64,000 nucleotides of DNA from positions 18,078 through 82,077 of IMG/VR virus record IMGVR_UViG_3300034374_001920; one strand, 5' to 3'. Below, piece after piece: positions 45,613-53,298 of the stretch. Made by a program: the position numbers and the translations under genes. This stretch comes from a virus. Position 1 is the stretch's first letter; every line of letters starts with the position of its first letter. The notes under the pieces are model-generated. The model saw only the letters and a program-made list of their open reading frames with translations. It was not told the DNA's origin and made no database searches.

Positions 45613-45689
45613 GGGATCGTAGCTCAACTGGATAGAGCAACGGCCTTCTAAGCCGTAGGTTAAAGGTTCGAGTCCTTTCGGTCCCGCCA
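45613..45689 (+). tRNA. tRNA-Arg (anticodon TCT)
   Basis: A 77-nt cloverleaf with CCA encoded. The acceptor arm is GGGATCG with CGGTCCC (one G-T pair), the anticodon arm is ACGGC/GCCGT round loop CTTCTAA with anticodon TCT at 45647-45649, and the T arm contains GGTTCGAGTCC. It reads AGA codons, which are common in this phage, notably in the Arg-rich tetrad proteins. Confidence 0.95.
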
Positions 45690-45702
45690 ATTTGAAAGGA
45701 AG

Positions 45703-46392
45703 ATGATGGACACGGTGATCTTTATTCCTGCAAGGCTGGGGAGTAAAAGACTCATCCATAAACCACTTACCAAATTGGGGGGTGTACCTCTGGTAAGACG
45801 TGTTGCGGAGGCTTGCGAAAAGTCTGGATATCCGGTTGTGGTATTGACAGACAGTAAAAGAGTCGCGGATTGTGTAAAGGGTTTTGAGGTTGTAATTGAT
45901 AGTCAACACTATCATAACGGTACGGAAAGATGTGCCTCCGCTTCATACTTTCCTATGTTGGAACCCTACAAGTACATCATCAATGTCCAAGGAGACATGC
46001 CTGATGTTACCACTAACATGATTGAGACTCTGGCGCATGGTCTTCGTAACGATGAGTGGGATGTCTGTACTCTTTACACCAAGATGACAGAAGAGGAACA
46101 GTCGAACCGTAACAATGTGAAGATGGTACATAACCAAGAACTCGCACACTGGTTCGCTCGTGACATAACTTACGGTGTACGTCACCTTGGTGTATATGGA
46201 TACTCTCAACCAACCTTAAGAGAGTATGGAAACTGGGATGTTAGTCTGTATGAAGAAATTGAGAGTTTGGAACAACTTCGATGGATTGAAAATGAAGTTG
46301 AGATTGGTGTATACGAAACTCAGTTTGATGGTATGGAGATTAACACAGTGGGTGACGTACATTCTTGGCATATGAGGAATAAGTTGGTATGA
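45703..46392 (+). CDS. kdsB: CMP-KDO synthetase (KdsB)
   Basis: A 229-residue cytidylyltransferase. IPARLGSKRL is the nucleotide-binding start, HNGTERCASA and NVQGDMPDV are conserved sites (the usual Glu of QGDEP is Met here), and GVYGYSQPTLREYGNW with LEQLRW is the KdsB-type C-terminal half. It activates KDO as CMP-KDO for LPS core assembly. Only 13 nt separate it from the tRNA, and its stop overlaps kdsA by 4 nt. The QGDMP change may lower activity or mark another nonulosonic acid; this is not resolved. Confidence 0.85.
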   Translation: MMDTVIFIPARLGSKRLIHKPLTKLGGVPLVRRVAEACEKSGYPVVVLTDSKRVADCVKGFEVVIDSQHYHNGTERCASASYFPMLEPYKYIINVQGDMPDVTTNMIETLAHGLRNDEWDVCTLYTKMTEEEQSNRNNVKMVHNQELAHWFARDITYGVRHLGVYGYSQPTLREYGNWDVSLYEEIESLEQLRWIENEVEIGVYETQFDGMEINTVGDVHSWHMRNKLV

Positions 46393-47171
46393 GAATTATT
46401 GCAGGCCCATGCCAGTTCGAGTCGTTCGATATGGCACGTGAAGTTGCAGAACACTGCAAAGGTATCTGTGACGAATATGGTATTGAGTACTACTTCAAGG
46501 CGTCCTTTGACAAAGCGAACCGTAGTAAAGGGACGAGTGCAAGGGGTGTAGGACTGAAACAATGTATGGATCATTTCTGGAGATTGAAGGCAGAAATTCC
46601 TGAGTTGAAGACACTAACCGATGTACATGAGACTCATCAAGTCTATAACATCGCGTCAGAACATGATGAATGTGTGGATGTCCTACAGATCCCTGCCCTC
46701 TTATCAAGACAGACGGATTTGATCAAAGCCGCATCTCTCAGTGGTAAGATCGTTAATATCAAGAAGGGTCAGTTCATGTCTCCCTATGATTGTCAAGATG
46801 TCTTGGACAAGGCGTCCGGTGCAAGGGAAGTTTGGTTGACAGAACGGGGAACTTCTTTTGGTTACAACAGATTGGTGGTGGACTTCGTGGGTCTCAACTA
46901 CATGATCAATAACTACCCCGATGTGGTGTTTGACGTGACTCACTCTATCCAAAACCCCGCAAAGGTGGAGACTTCGGATAGGTCCGCCATCACCCCTCTC
47001 GCCTGCGCGGCCGCCGCAATGGGGGTCCAGAACTTCTTTTTTGAGGTACATCCGGACCCCGATAACGCAAAATCTGATGGACCCAACTCTCTCCATCTAT
47101 CTGATTTTAAACAACTTGTCTGTTCTCTTGAAAAAATTTCAAAAAAACGCTTGACTTTTCTTGCGGAGTAG
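46389..47171 (+). CDS. kdsA: KDO-8-phosphate synthase (KdsA)
   Basis: A 260-residue enzyme with all KdsA landmarks: IIAGPCQFES, SFDKANRSKGTSARG, TDVHE, QIPALLSRQTDL, NIKKGQFMSP, ERGTSFGYNRLVVD, DVTHSIQ and EVHPDPDNAKSDGPN. It condenses arabinose-5-phosphate with phosphoenolpyruvate. The Cys in AGPC marks the metal-dependent class (the E. coli class has Asn there), from established knowledge of the family. It is translationally coupled to kdsB. No phosphatase (kdsC) or isomerase (kdsD) is visible, so host enzymes would be needed. Confidence 0.93.
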   Translation: MRIIAGPCQFESFDMAREVAEHCKGICDEYGIEYYFKASFDKANRSKGTSARGVGLKQCMDHFWRLKAEIPELKTLTDVHETHQVYNIASEHDECVDVLQIPALLSRQTDLIKAASLSGKIVNIKKGQFMSPYDCQDVLDKASGAREVWLTERGTSFGYNRLVVDFVGLNYMINNYPDVVFDVTHSIQNPAKVETSDRSAITPLACAAAAMGVQNFFFEVHPDPDNAKSDGPNSLHLSDFKQLVCSLEKISKKRLTFLAE

Positions 47172-47179
47172 GTTATAGT
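47151..47179 (+). promoter_or_regulatory. sigma70-type promoter
   Basis: TTGACT (47151-47156), 17-nt spacer, TATAGT (47174-47179), across the kdsA stop codon, 31 nt before the small gene at 47211. Confidence 0.65.
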
Positions 47180-47210
47180 GTATATGTAATTTGGTGAGAG
47201 AGGACTGGTT

Positions 47211-47378
47211 ATGAAACCGATGCACATGGTGAAGTCAATATCTGAGAAGGAGCTCGCGATGCTCCAACGGATCTGGACTCAGAATGAGAAGAAGATCAAC
47301 GAACTTCTTAATCATCAACAAGAGATCGATAAGTTGTTTGACAAGATCGATCAAGGTAAAGTGTTAATCGGAGGCTAA
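47211..47378 (+). CDS. 55-aa helical protein
   Basis: ATG 47211 gives a 55-residue peptide with heptad-like helices (ELAMLQRIWTQNEKKINELL, then EIDKLFDKI). It has a GAGAGGA ribosome site and follows a sigma70-type promoter. It lies 2 nt before the next gene. Probably a short coiled coil; function unknown. Confidence 0.6.
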   Translation: MKPMHMVKSISEKELAMLQRIWTQNEKKINELLNHQQEIDKLFDKIDQGKVLIGG

Positions 47379-47380
47379 TT

Positions 47381-47872
47381 ATGAAACTTGTAATCTTCAC
47401 CCAAATCAAAGAGAACTACGGCGCCCATGCATGGGACGGTAAGGGCGAATGCCCGCAGCGCTGGAAGTTCAAGGGTGGTAACACCATTATAGTCCGTGAT
47501 ATCACTGTAGATCAGGCGATGAAATTGAGAACGGGTATCCCTACTCTGACGGCTCTCATCGAAGAGAACAATGAGTACTTCGAAGAGTACATCTTGGACT
47601 GGGATATCATGGACGATTGCGTGGGAGATCCAATCGAAGATTGGGATTCACCCATCGAATACTCGTGGGGTGGTGACCGTTGGTTGGCCCAGCGGGTAGT
47701 TGATAACACCAAAGACGGTGGTTACTATCGTTATGAGATTGCGTCCGCAAAAGAGACGTGGATCCCAATGGAAGGTGGCGAAAAGTCCGACTTCAAGGTC
47801 GAGTACACCATGCGTAATGGTGATGTTCTAAACTACGAGGAGTTGCAACAGTTTTTTAGTGAGGCATCGTGA
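47381..47872 (+). CDS. Unknown cytoplasmic protein (KENYGAHAWDGKG type)
   Basis: A 163-residue protein. The start VIFTQIKENYGAHAWDGKGE, with CPQRWKFKGG, is a pattern I recall from proteins of unknown function in various phages. The rest is acidic with many W and Y (YSWGGDRWLAQRVV). No signal or membrane segment. It lies between the 55-aa gene and the lysin gene. No function can be assigned. Confidence 0.65.
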   Translation: MKLVIFTQIKENYGAHAWDGKGECPQRWKFKGGNTIIVRDITVDQAMKLRTGIPTLTALIEENNEYFEEYILDWDIMDDCVGDPIEDWDSPIEYSWGGDRWLAQRVVDNTKDGGYYRYEIASAKETWIPMEGGEKSDFKVEYTMRNGDVLNYEELQQFFSEAS

Positions 47873-47883
47873 AGGTTTGAAGT

Positions 47884-48507
47884 ATGCGAACTGGTTATCA
47901 AGTAGCTACCGTGGGTGCACTATTTGCATCTATACTGAGTTTTGAATATTATTTAATAGATTCGGTTTCGACTAGACTGGATAGTCTGGAAGAAGTCATC
48001 TCCACTAATGCGGCTTCCGCATCCTCACTCTCTCTCGAAACGGAGGCGATTGGTGGAGATGACATTTATTCTGAACGAGACCTTGAGTGTCTCGCACTCA
48101 ACGCTTACTTTGAGTCGTTGAATGAACCCACCGCTGGTAAGATTGGAGTGACACACGTTGTCTTAAATCGTGTAGAGAGTGCACGGTTCCCCAACACAGT
48201 TTGTGGTGTGATCTATCAAGGTCAGACATATACGACACCGGACGGGAGACGTATGCCTCTCCGCAACAGGTGTCAATTCAGTTGGTATTGTGACGGTAGA
48301 TCCGACATACCAAGGGCATGGAAAAGGTACACTGAAATATACCAACTTGTCGCAAAGGTCGCAACAGATCGTGCACAAGGTGTTGGTAACGACATCACGA
48401 AGGGTAGTTTATTCTACCATGCTGATTACGTTGATCCCCACTGGAACAGACGTATGAACCGTGAGGTCCAATTGGGTAGACATATATTCTACACAATGGA
48501 CAGTTAA
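47884..48507 (+). CDS. SleB/CwlJ-type cell wall hydrolase (endolysin)
   Basis: A 207-residue protein. Residues ~7-27 are a hydrophobic segment that can act as a signal-anchor; a polar linker follows; residues ~68-205 are a Hydrolase_2 (SleB-like) domain with ERDLECLALNAYFESLNEP (catalytic-type Glu), THVVLNRV and CQFSWYCDG. The N-terminal anchor allows Sec-dependent export without a holin. It is likely the phage lysin or a virion-entry muralytic enzyme. The adjacent small membrane protein may belong to the same lysis set. Confidence 0.8.
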   Translation: MRTGYQVATVGALFASILSFEYYLIDSVSTRLDSLEEVISTNAASASSLSLETEAIGGDDIYSERDLECLALNAYFESLNEPTAGKIGVTHVVLNRVESARFPNTVCGVIYQGQTYTTPDGRRMPLRNRCQFSWYCDGRSDIPRAWKRYTEIYQLVAKVATDRAQGVGNDITKGSLFYHADYVDPHWNRRMNREVQLGRHIFYTMDS

Positions 48508-48546
48508 CCCAAGACTATATACACACACAAACTAAGGAGGTTTGAT

Positions 48547-48810
48547 ATGGAACTAAATGCTCTCGGCATTATCGCAATCGTGTTTGTTGCAGTCGTATTT
48601 GTCCTTGTTACGAAAGCCGCAAATAATGCGGAAGATCGACTTGAAGAGGTAGATGGTGAACCAGCTTTTGATTTACCACCTAAACCCTTAGAAGATATGA
48701 CGAAGGCCGAACTTCTGGAGGTTGCAGATGAATGCAACATCGCAGGAGTCAGATCCCGAATGCGAAAAGCAGAAGTATTCGAACTCGTTCGCAAAAATTT
48801 TGGTGTTTAA
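48547..48810 (+). CDS. Membrane-anchored protein with SAP-like domain
   Basis: An 87-residue protein. Residues ~6-24 form one membrane helix (LGIIAIVFVAVVFVLV), then an acidic/proline linker, then a ~35-residue helix-extended-helix module (MTKAELLEVADECNI, with RMRKAEVFELVRK) like SAP/Rho-N domains, which usually bind nucleic acid. AAGGAGGT ribosome site precedes the ATG. It sits between the lysin gene and a terminator. Holin-like or DNA-membrane tether are both possible; neither is shown. Confidence 0.65.
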   Translation: MELNALGIIAIVFVAVVFVLVTKAANNAEDRLEEVDGEPAFDLPPKPLEDMTKAELLEVADECNIAGVRSRMRKAEVFELVRKNFGV

Positions 48811-48812
48811 GA

Positions 48813-48838
48813 AAGGGGGCGAATGCCCCCTTCTTTTT
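48813..48838 (+). terminator. Rho-independent terminator
   Basis: AAGGGGGC (48813-48820), loop GAAT, GCCCCCTT (48825-48832), then a T-rich tail. It overlaps no gene and directly precedes the gene 44 promoter. Confidence 0.92.
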
Positions 48839-48839
48839 C

Positions 48840-48868
48840 TTGACAGATTGTACCGTATGGTGTACAAT
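48840..48868 (+). promoter_or_regulatory. sigma70-type promoter for gene 44
   Basis: TTGACA (48840-48845), 17-nt spacer, TACAAT (48863-48868), 26 nt before the gene 44 ATG with a GGAGAAA ribosome site. Confidence 0.82.
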
Positions 48869-48894
48869 GTGATTTTTATTATGGAGAAACCTAT

Positions 48895-49833
48895 ATGCGT
48901 GATGAATTCCTCTGGGTTGAGAAGTATCGTCCTCGAACTGTCTCTGACACGATCCTTCCGTCTGAACTCAAACAAGTATTTACCAAGGTAGTTGCGGGCG
49001 GTGAAATTCCTAACATGTTGTTCTCTGGCACTGCTGGTACTGGTAAGACCACTGTCGCACGTGCAATATGTGATGAACTTGGACTCGATTACATCGTCAT
49101 CAATGGTAGCGAGGAGGGGAACATCGATACCCTTCGTGGGAAGATTAAACAGTTTGCATCTTCCATATCTCTGAGTGGTGGGTACAAGGTTGTCATTCTA
49201 GACGAGGCAGATTACCTCAATCCTCAATCAACACAACCCGCACTCCGTGGGTTCATCGAAGAGTTCTCTTCTAACTGTCGGTTCATCCTGACCTGTAACT
49301 TCAAGAACCGTGTCATCGAACCCCTACACTCTCGTTGTTCTAATTACGAGTTTAACTTCAACAAGAAGGTTCAGGCGCAACTCTGTTCGGAGTTCATGAG
49401 ACGTGCGGATGATATCCTCAAGACTGAGGGTGTCGCCTATAACAAGGATACTCTCGCACAAGTTATCATGCGTCACTCTCCAGACTGGAGACGTGTACTC
49501 AATGAGTTGCAACGTCACTCTATCTCTGGTCAACTGGAAACTACAGTTATCATTAATGACGCAAATGAGAACTACAGTCTCTTGTTCCGTTCCCTCAAAG
49601 AGAAGAACTTCAAGACCATGCGGTCATGGGTGGTCAACAACATGGACGTAGAACCCGCCGCAGTGTTTCGTGGGATCTATGACTTGATGAACGAATATGT
49701 TGCACCACAGTCTATTCCACAACTCGTATTGATCCTCGCTGATTATCAATACAAGAATGCGTTCGTGGCAGATCATGAACTTAACCTAGTCGCCTGTATG
49801 ACTGAGATCATGGCAAACGTGGAGATTAAATGA
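48895..49833 (+). CDS. 44: Clamp loader large subunit gp44
   Basis: A 312-residue AAA+ ATPase. Walker A GTAGTGKT (~45-52), Walker B VVILDEADYL (~100), sensor FILTCNFKNR and the SRC motif (HSRCSNY) are present, the last being typical of clamp loader subunits. It loads gp45 at primer ends. It starts a long replication run after its own promoter and overlaps the following gene by 4 nt. Confidence 0.95.
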   Translation: MRDEFLWVEKYRPRTVSDTILPSELKQVFTKVVAGGEIPNMLFSGTAGTGKTTVARAICDELGLDYIVINGSEEGNIDTLRGKIKQFASSISLSGGYKVVILDEADYLNPQSTQPALRGFIEEFSSNCRFILTCNFKNRVIEPLHSRCSNYEFNFNKKVQAQLCSEFMRRADDILKTEGVAYNKDTLAQVIMRHSPDWRRVLNELQRHSISGQLETTVIINDANENYSLLFRSLKEKNFKTMRSWVVNNMDVEPAAVFRGIYDLMNEYVAPQSIPQLVLILADYQYKNAFVADHELNLVACMTEIMANVEIK

Positions 49834-50090
49834 TGAGTAAAGATCGATTTGATTTAGAACAATCTATCATGGAATGTTGGAATGTCACCGAAGATATTAA
49901 TATGGTGACCGAACATTTTATGGACAGTCCTAAGTGGGAACATATACCACCTGATGTTGCGGATGCTATGTGTAACAAGTATCTTGGTATCAAGGAACTT
50001 TATGAGATTCGTTTTCAAAGGTTGTGGGATACCTTTACAGAATGTTTCGATCTAGATAGGAATTCTAGAGGAGAGAATCTACGTGAGTAA
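49830..50090 (+). CDS. Small conserved protein downstream of gene 44
   Basis: An 86-residue, helical, acidic protein (DRFDLEQSIMECWNVTED; KELYEIRFQRLWDTFTECF) lacking membrane segments. It overlaps gene 44 by 4 nt and the PsiE-like gene by 8 nt. Its place would suit gp62, but the better gp62 candidate lies at 52390. Function unknown. Confidence 0.6.
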   Translation: MMSKDRFDLEQSIMECWNVTEDINMVTEHFMDSPKWEHIPPDVADAMCNKYLGIKELYEIRFQRLWDTFTECFDLDRNSRGENLRE

Positions 50091-50505
50091 GTTTGATAGA
50101 AATTTGCACTGGACAACGGAGTGGAGTGAGAAAGTCTTATTGGGTATTATAGGTACACTCACCTTTGGCGCTGCAATACAATACCTGTATGGTATGTACA
50201 TGAACCTGTCAATTGAACTGTCAGATCTGTTCATGTTGTTTATCTACGCAGAGGTTCTAGGTATGGTTGGTGCGTTCTATAGTACTACACGTATTCCCGT
50301 AACCCTACCTATCATTATTGCGATTACCGCACTGTGTCGATTAATCATCCTACATAGTAAGGAGATGCAGGAGATGCAACTACTCGCTGAGGGTGGGGCG
50401 ATTCTAATTCTATCTGCTGCGGCATACTTGATGTCACTAAAGGACAAACTCAGTTTAGAAAAGATGAGGATTCGTGATGGACAAGATGAAGAGAATTTGG
50501 TTTAA
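50083..50505 (+). CDS. PsiE-like membrane protein
   Basis: A 140-residue protein with four hydrophobic helices (~18-38, 45-65, 74-90, 100-117). The pattern of the third and fourth helices with RIPVTLPIIIAITALCRLII matches the phosphate-starvation-inducible PsiE family. GTG start. Located in the inner membrane; PsiE function is poorly known. It overlaps the neighbouring small genes on both sides, indicating a compact operon. Confidence 0.7.
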   Translation: MSKFDRNLHWTTEWSEKVLLGIIGTLTFGAAIQYLYGMYMNLSIELSDLFMLFIYAEVLGMVGAFYSTTRIPVTLPIIIAITALCRLIILHSKEMQEMQLLAEGGAILILSAAAYLMSLKDKLSLEKMRIRDGQDEENLV

Positions 50506-50635
50506 GGCTCTTGGAGAAAAGTCTGGGAGTACAGACGAAGAATCGGATGCAGTCGCTTGGGTGAGAACCATCCTAATACTGCAAGCCGTTGCGACTAACT
50601 GTTTCATTATAAGTGGAGTGTTAAGACATTGGTAG
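50477..50635 (+). CDS. 52-aa small membrane protein
   Basis: ATG 50477 to TAG 50635, 52 residues: a basic start (MDKMKRIWFKALGEKS), an acidic patch and one hydrophobic helix (VRTILILQAVATNCFIISGV), ending LRHW. The layout is one I recall from small conserved proteins in marine T4-like phages. It overlaps the PsiE-like gene by 29 nt and the MazG-like gene by 7 nt. Confidence 0.65.
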   Translation: MDKMKRIWFKALGEKSGSTDEESDAVAWVRTILILQAVATNCFIISGVLRHW

Positions 50636-51057
50636 AAGATAAGAAAGGGTTTAGTCCCCAAGAAGACGTTGATGTCTTCATGATGGCGGCAGAACAACCC
50701 ATGCGGTATGAGTTACCCCAAAACCCTGAGATGATGTTCGAAGAGGATCAGTCTAGACTCTACATGGATCTGGTTGAAGAAGAGTTCAATGAAATCAAAG
50801 AAGCGTTTGCGAATCAAGACATCGTTGAGGTTGCGGATGGTATCGCAGATACGGTGTGGGTATTGATGGGTTTATCCAGTACTCTGGGTATAGATTTCTA
50901 TAAAGTGTGGGAGGCGGTATTCCAATCCAACATGAGTAAAGTGGTCGAAGGTAAGTTGATTAAAAATCCCGAAACTGGTAAAGTCATGAAACCGGATAGT
51001 TACTTCCCCCCGAAGATAAGGGAGGCGTTGGGTCTTGAAGAAGAGACACCTGACTAA
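50629..51057 (+). CDS. MazG-like nucleotide pyrophosphohydrolase
   Basis: A 142-residue all-alpha NTP-PPase-like protein. LVEEEFNEIKEAFA gives the ExxE metal site, and DIVEVADGIADTVWVLMGL the second ExxD site. Such enzymes hydrolyse NTP/dNTP or ppGpp-type nucleotides; in phages they may alter host nucleotide pools. TTG start at 50629. It is followed by dCMP deaminase, consistent with a nucleotide-metabolism role. Confidence 0.75.
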   Translation: MVEDKKGFSPQEDVDVFMMAAEQPMRYELPQNPEMMFEEDQSRLYMDLVEEEFNEIKEAFANQDIVEVADGIADTVWVLMGLSSTLGIDFYKVWEAVFQSNMSKVVEGKLIKNPETGKVMKPDSYFPPKIREALGLEEETPD

Positions 51058-51238
51058 GGCAGTAACTTGGAGGATAATCGCTAGTACTACAACCGCATTG
51101 ATTGCATGGATGTTCGGTCTACCCCCGTCCGCAATCGGAGCGGTATTCTTTGTAGACCTAGTATTAAAATTCGGATTGTACTACGGACACGAACGTGTTT
51201 GGTATAAGTACATAAGATATGGAGTGGAAGAAAAATGA
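51035..51238 (+). CDS. DUF2061-type small membrane protein
   Basis: A 67-residue protein with KAVTWRIIASTTTALIAWMF and VFFVDLVLKFGLYYGHERVW, the typical two-helix DUF2061 pattern. TTG start at 51035, overlapping the MazG-like gene by 23 nt; stop overlaps the dCMP deaminase gene by 4 nt. Inner membrane; function of the family is unknown. Confidence 0.75.
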   Translation: MKKRHLTKAVTWRIIASTTTALIAWMFGLPPSAIGAVFFVDLVLKFGLYYGHERVWYKYIRYGVEEK

Positions 51239-51657
51239 ATAAGTGGGATGCTGCTCATATGACCTCTGCGGAAGTCTACGCAAACCTTTCGTCTGCAAGA
51301 CGGGCGAAGGTTGGTTGTGTTATTGTGAAGGACAACCGCATCGTGTCTATCGGGTATAATGGTATGCCTAGTGGTTGGGATAATAACTGTGAGTATGGTC
51401 TTGATGCAGAACCGACGATCCTGAGAACCAAACCCGAAGTGTTACATGCAGAGACCAATGCAATTGCAAAGGTCGCCCGTAGTAACGAGTCTTGTGAAAA
51501 CGCATCCTTGTATACTACGGTTGCCCCCTGTTTGGACTGTGCAAAACTTATCTACCAGTCTGGAATATCGAAAGTGTTTTGGAGAAACGAGTATCCACGT
51601 GGAGAACTGGGTCTAAAGTTTCTTTCAAAGTGTGATATAGAAGTAACCCAAATATGA
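51235..51657 (+). CDS. cd: dCMP deaminase
   Basis: A 140-residue zinc deaminase. Zinc ligands are in VLHAETNAI (His and catalytic Glu, ~71-73) and APCLDCAKL (two Cys, ~98-101). The N-terminal SARRAKVGCVIVKDNRIVS and GYNGMPSGWDN fit the dCMP deaminase family (T4 Cd). It supplies dUMP for dTTP synthesis. Confidence 0.92.
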   Translation: MNKWDAAHMTSAEVYANLSSARRAKVGCVIVKDNRIVSIGYNGMPSGWDNNCEYGLDAEPTILRTKPEVLHAETNAIAKVARSNESCENASLYTTVAPCLDCAKLIYQSGISKVFWRNEYPRGELGLKFLSKCDIEVTQI

Positions 51658-52415
51658 CAACCGCAGATGATTTATATGCAAAAGAACTGAGAAAGGTTCT
51701 GCGGCATCGCCTCAGGGGAACGATGACCCCCATAGAAAATGTCTTGTACTTCCCAAACAACATCGATGTTAGGATATGTCCTAAGAATGGTATGAGTAGT
51801 TTGAAGTGGGCTATGTTGTATGTCTACGGTGTCCCACAAGATCAGTCTGATCGTGTGAGTCTGACTATGGGTACGAAAGTTTGGAGGATGGAAGATATTA
51901 AGAAACATGGACATAAACCAGACTTACCTTTTCGTAAGGACAGTTACAAAACTTGTGTTTCAAGAGATCCCATCAAAAGGTTCATGTCCGCATGTGAGTA
52001 TATCAAGACTGAGTATGCGAGCTCGGCGGAGATGTTGTCAACTTCGAAGTCATTAACTGTCGAACAACTAGAACGTTTGTCGAGACTCTCAGATGTAAAC
52101 CCACTTCCAGATTCTTTGGATGATATTATAGACGGTGTGTGGACTGGTGAAATACATAACTCACACTTCTTTACGCAGACATACTTTCACGGTAACCGTG
52201 GTCAGTATAACAAGATTTGGAGTATGAGTGATTTCAAACGGATGATGGAATGGCTCAGAACCGAAACCAAGTGCAGTAGAAAGATTGATAAGATACATTC
52301 GAACTATACATCCGGTCAATGGTTTGGAGGCGTTGAACTCTTGACACCAGACCAGAAAAAACGTATAATGCGTATTTACGAAGAGGATTATGATTATGGA
52401 TGGACAGAAGATTAG
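51654..52415 (+). CDS. Sulfotransferase-like protein
   Basis: A 253-residue protein. ICPKNGMSSLKW resembles the 5'-phosphosulfate-binding loop, and CVSRDPIKRFMSACEY the 3'-phosphate-binding Arg/Ser motif of PAPS-dependent sulfotransferases. The remainder is polar and helical. It might sulfate a glycan or a small molecule; the substrate is unknown. It overlaps the dCMP deaminase gene by 4 nt and the gp62-like gene by 26 nt, and holds the promoter of the latter. Confidence 0.65.
   Translation: MTTADDLYAKELRKVLRHRLRGTMTPIENVLYFPNNIDVRICPKNGMSSLKWAMLYVYGVPQDQSDRVSLTMGTKVWRMEDIKKHGHKPDLPFRKDSYKTCVSRDPIKRFMSACEYIKTEYASSAEMLSTSKSLTVEQLERLSRLSDVNPLPDSLDDIIDGVWTGEIHNSHFFTQTYFHGNRGQYNKIWSMSDFKRMMEWLRTETKCSRKIDKIHSNYTSGQWFGGVELLTPDQKKRIMRIYEEDYDYGWTED
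52341..52369 (+). promoter_or_regulatory. sigma70-type promoter, perfect consensus
   Basis: TTGACA (52341-52346), 17-nt spacer, TATAAT (52364-52369), inside the end of the sulfotransferase-like gene, 21 nt before the gp62-like ATG. Confidence 0.8.
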
Positions 52416-52788
52416 TCCGTTTGATTTCTTGAATAGTATCAACACTACCAAGAAAAACCTCATGATAGGAACAGACGAAGAGAAGCAGTACGTACCCTTC
52501 GTAGTAAACCGTACACTGTCGTACTTTCAAGACACGGTTGGTCTTGCGAATGCGATGAACATTCACCATCATATTGACAACCGTCTACAATATGACTTTT
52601 TTATAAATATCGTTAGGAAACGAAAACGTTTCTCTAAGTGGGTTAAACCAACCACTTACAATGACGTGGAAGTAATCAAAGAGTATTATGGCTACAACGA
52701 TGAGAAAGCCCGCCAAGTAATACCCTTACTGTCTTCCCAACAACTAGAGTTTATAAAAAATAAGGTGAATAAAGGTGGAAGAAAATAA
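52390..52788 (+). CDS. 62: Clamp loader small subunit gp62
   Basis: A 132-residue protein with ISPFDFLNSINTTKKNLM, VPFVVNRTLSYFQDTVG and KRFSKWVKP, the pattern of gp62 in marine T4-like phages (shorter than the 187-aa T4 protein). With gp44 it makes the clamp loader. An AAGAGGA site precedes ATG 52390. regA overlaps its 3' end by 14 nt, as expected for the conserved 62-regA order. Confidence 0.8.
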   Translation: MIMDGQKISPFDFLNSINTTKKNLMIGTDEEKQYVPFVVNRTLSYFQDTVGLANAMNIHHHIDNRLQYDFFINIVRKRKRFSKWVKPTTYNDVEVIKEYYGYNDEKARQVIPLLSSQQLEFIKNKVNKGGRK

Positions 52789-53185
52789 GTTAGTCGAATG
52801 GAATCCAACGAAAATGTTGGAAGTCACTCTGAGGGAACCAGATGACTTTTTGAAAGTGAGAGAAACCTTGACCCGCATTGGAGTAGCGTCTCGTAAAGAA
52901 AAGAGGTTGTTTCAGTCCTGCCACATTCTACACAAACAGGGTAGGTACTTTATCGTACATTTCAAGGAACTGTTTATGTTAGACGGTAAGAAGTCTAATC
53001 TAGAGTTGACAGACGTGCAACGAAGAAACACAATCGCAACTCTATTGCAGGACTGGGGACTCGTAGATATTCACAACAGGGAAGTCGCACAAGATTGTGC
53101 ACCAATGAGACAGATCAAAATTATTGGTTTTAAGGATAAGGACGAATGGGAGTTGTGTCCTAAGTACAATATCGGAAACAAGTAA
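52775..53185 (+). CDS. regA: Translational repressor RegA
   Basis: A 136-residue protein; T4 RegA is 122 aa. The MLEVTLREPDDFLKVRETLTRIG start and CHILHKQGRYFIVHFKELF segment are typical. It represses translation of early mRNAs, including replication genes, by binding near start codons. GTG start, overlapping gp62. Confidence 0.9.
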   Translation: MEENKLVEWNPTKMLEVTLREPDDFLKVRETLTRIGVASRKEKRLFQSCHILHKQGRYFIVHFKELFMLDGKKSNLELTDVQRRNTIATLLQDWGLVDIHNREVAQDCAPMRQIKIIGFKDKDEWELCPKYNIGNK

Positions 53186-53298
53186 TGGGATTAGTTGGCC
53201 TGTTGGCGGTGTTCATGTGTCCTATGGTGTTTGGTGGAATAACCTTCTACTACTCATGGAAGGTCGTACATGAAAGAGAGTATGGTAATGAAAGTTGA
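53185..53298 (+). CDS. 37-aa membrane peptide
   Basis: ATG 53185 to TGA 53298: 37 residues, of which ~3-24 form one hydrophobic helix (GLVGLLAVFMCPMVFGGITF), followed by a charged tail (KVVHEREYGNES). It overlaps regA by one base and the following cupin-type gene by 29 nt. Function unknown. Confidence 0.55.
   Translation: MGLVGLLAVFMCPMVFGGITFYYSWKVVHEREYGNES

Noticed and set aside
49830-50090. gp62 assignment for the gene after 44
   Set aside because: Its 86-residue sequence does not show gp62 motifs, while the protein at 52390 does and precedes regA.
52612-52619. TATAAATA inside the gp62 gene
   Set aside because: Lies within an early replication gene with no structural gene downstream; F-I-N-I coding sequence in an AT-rich stretch explains it.
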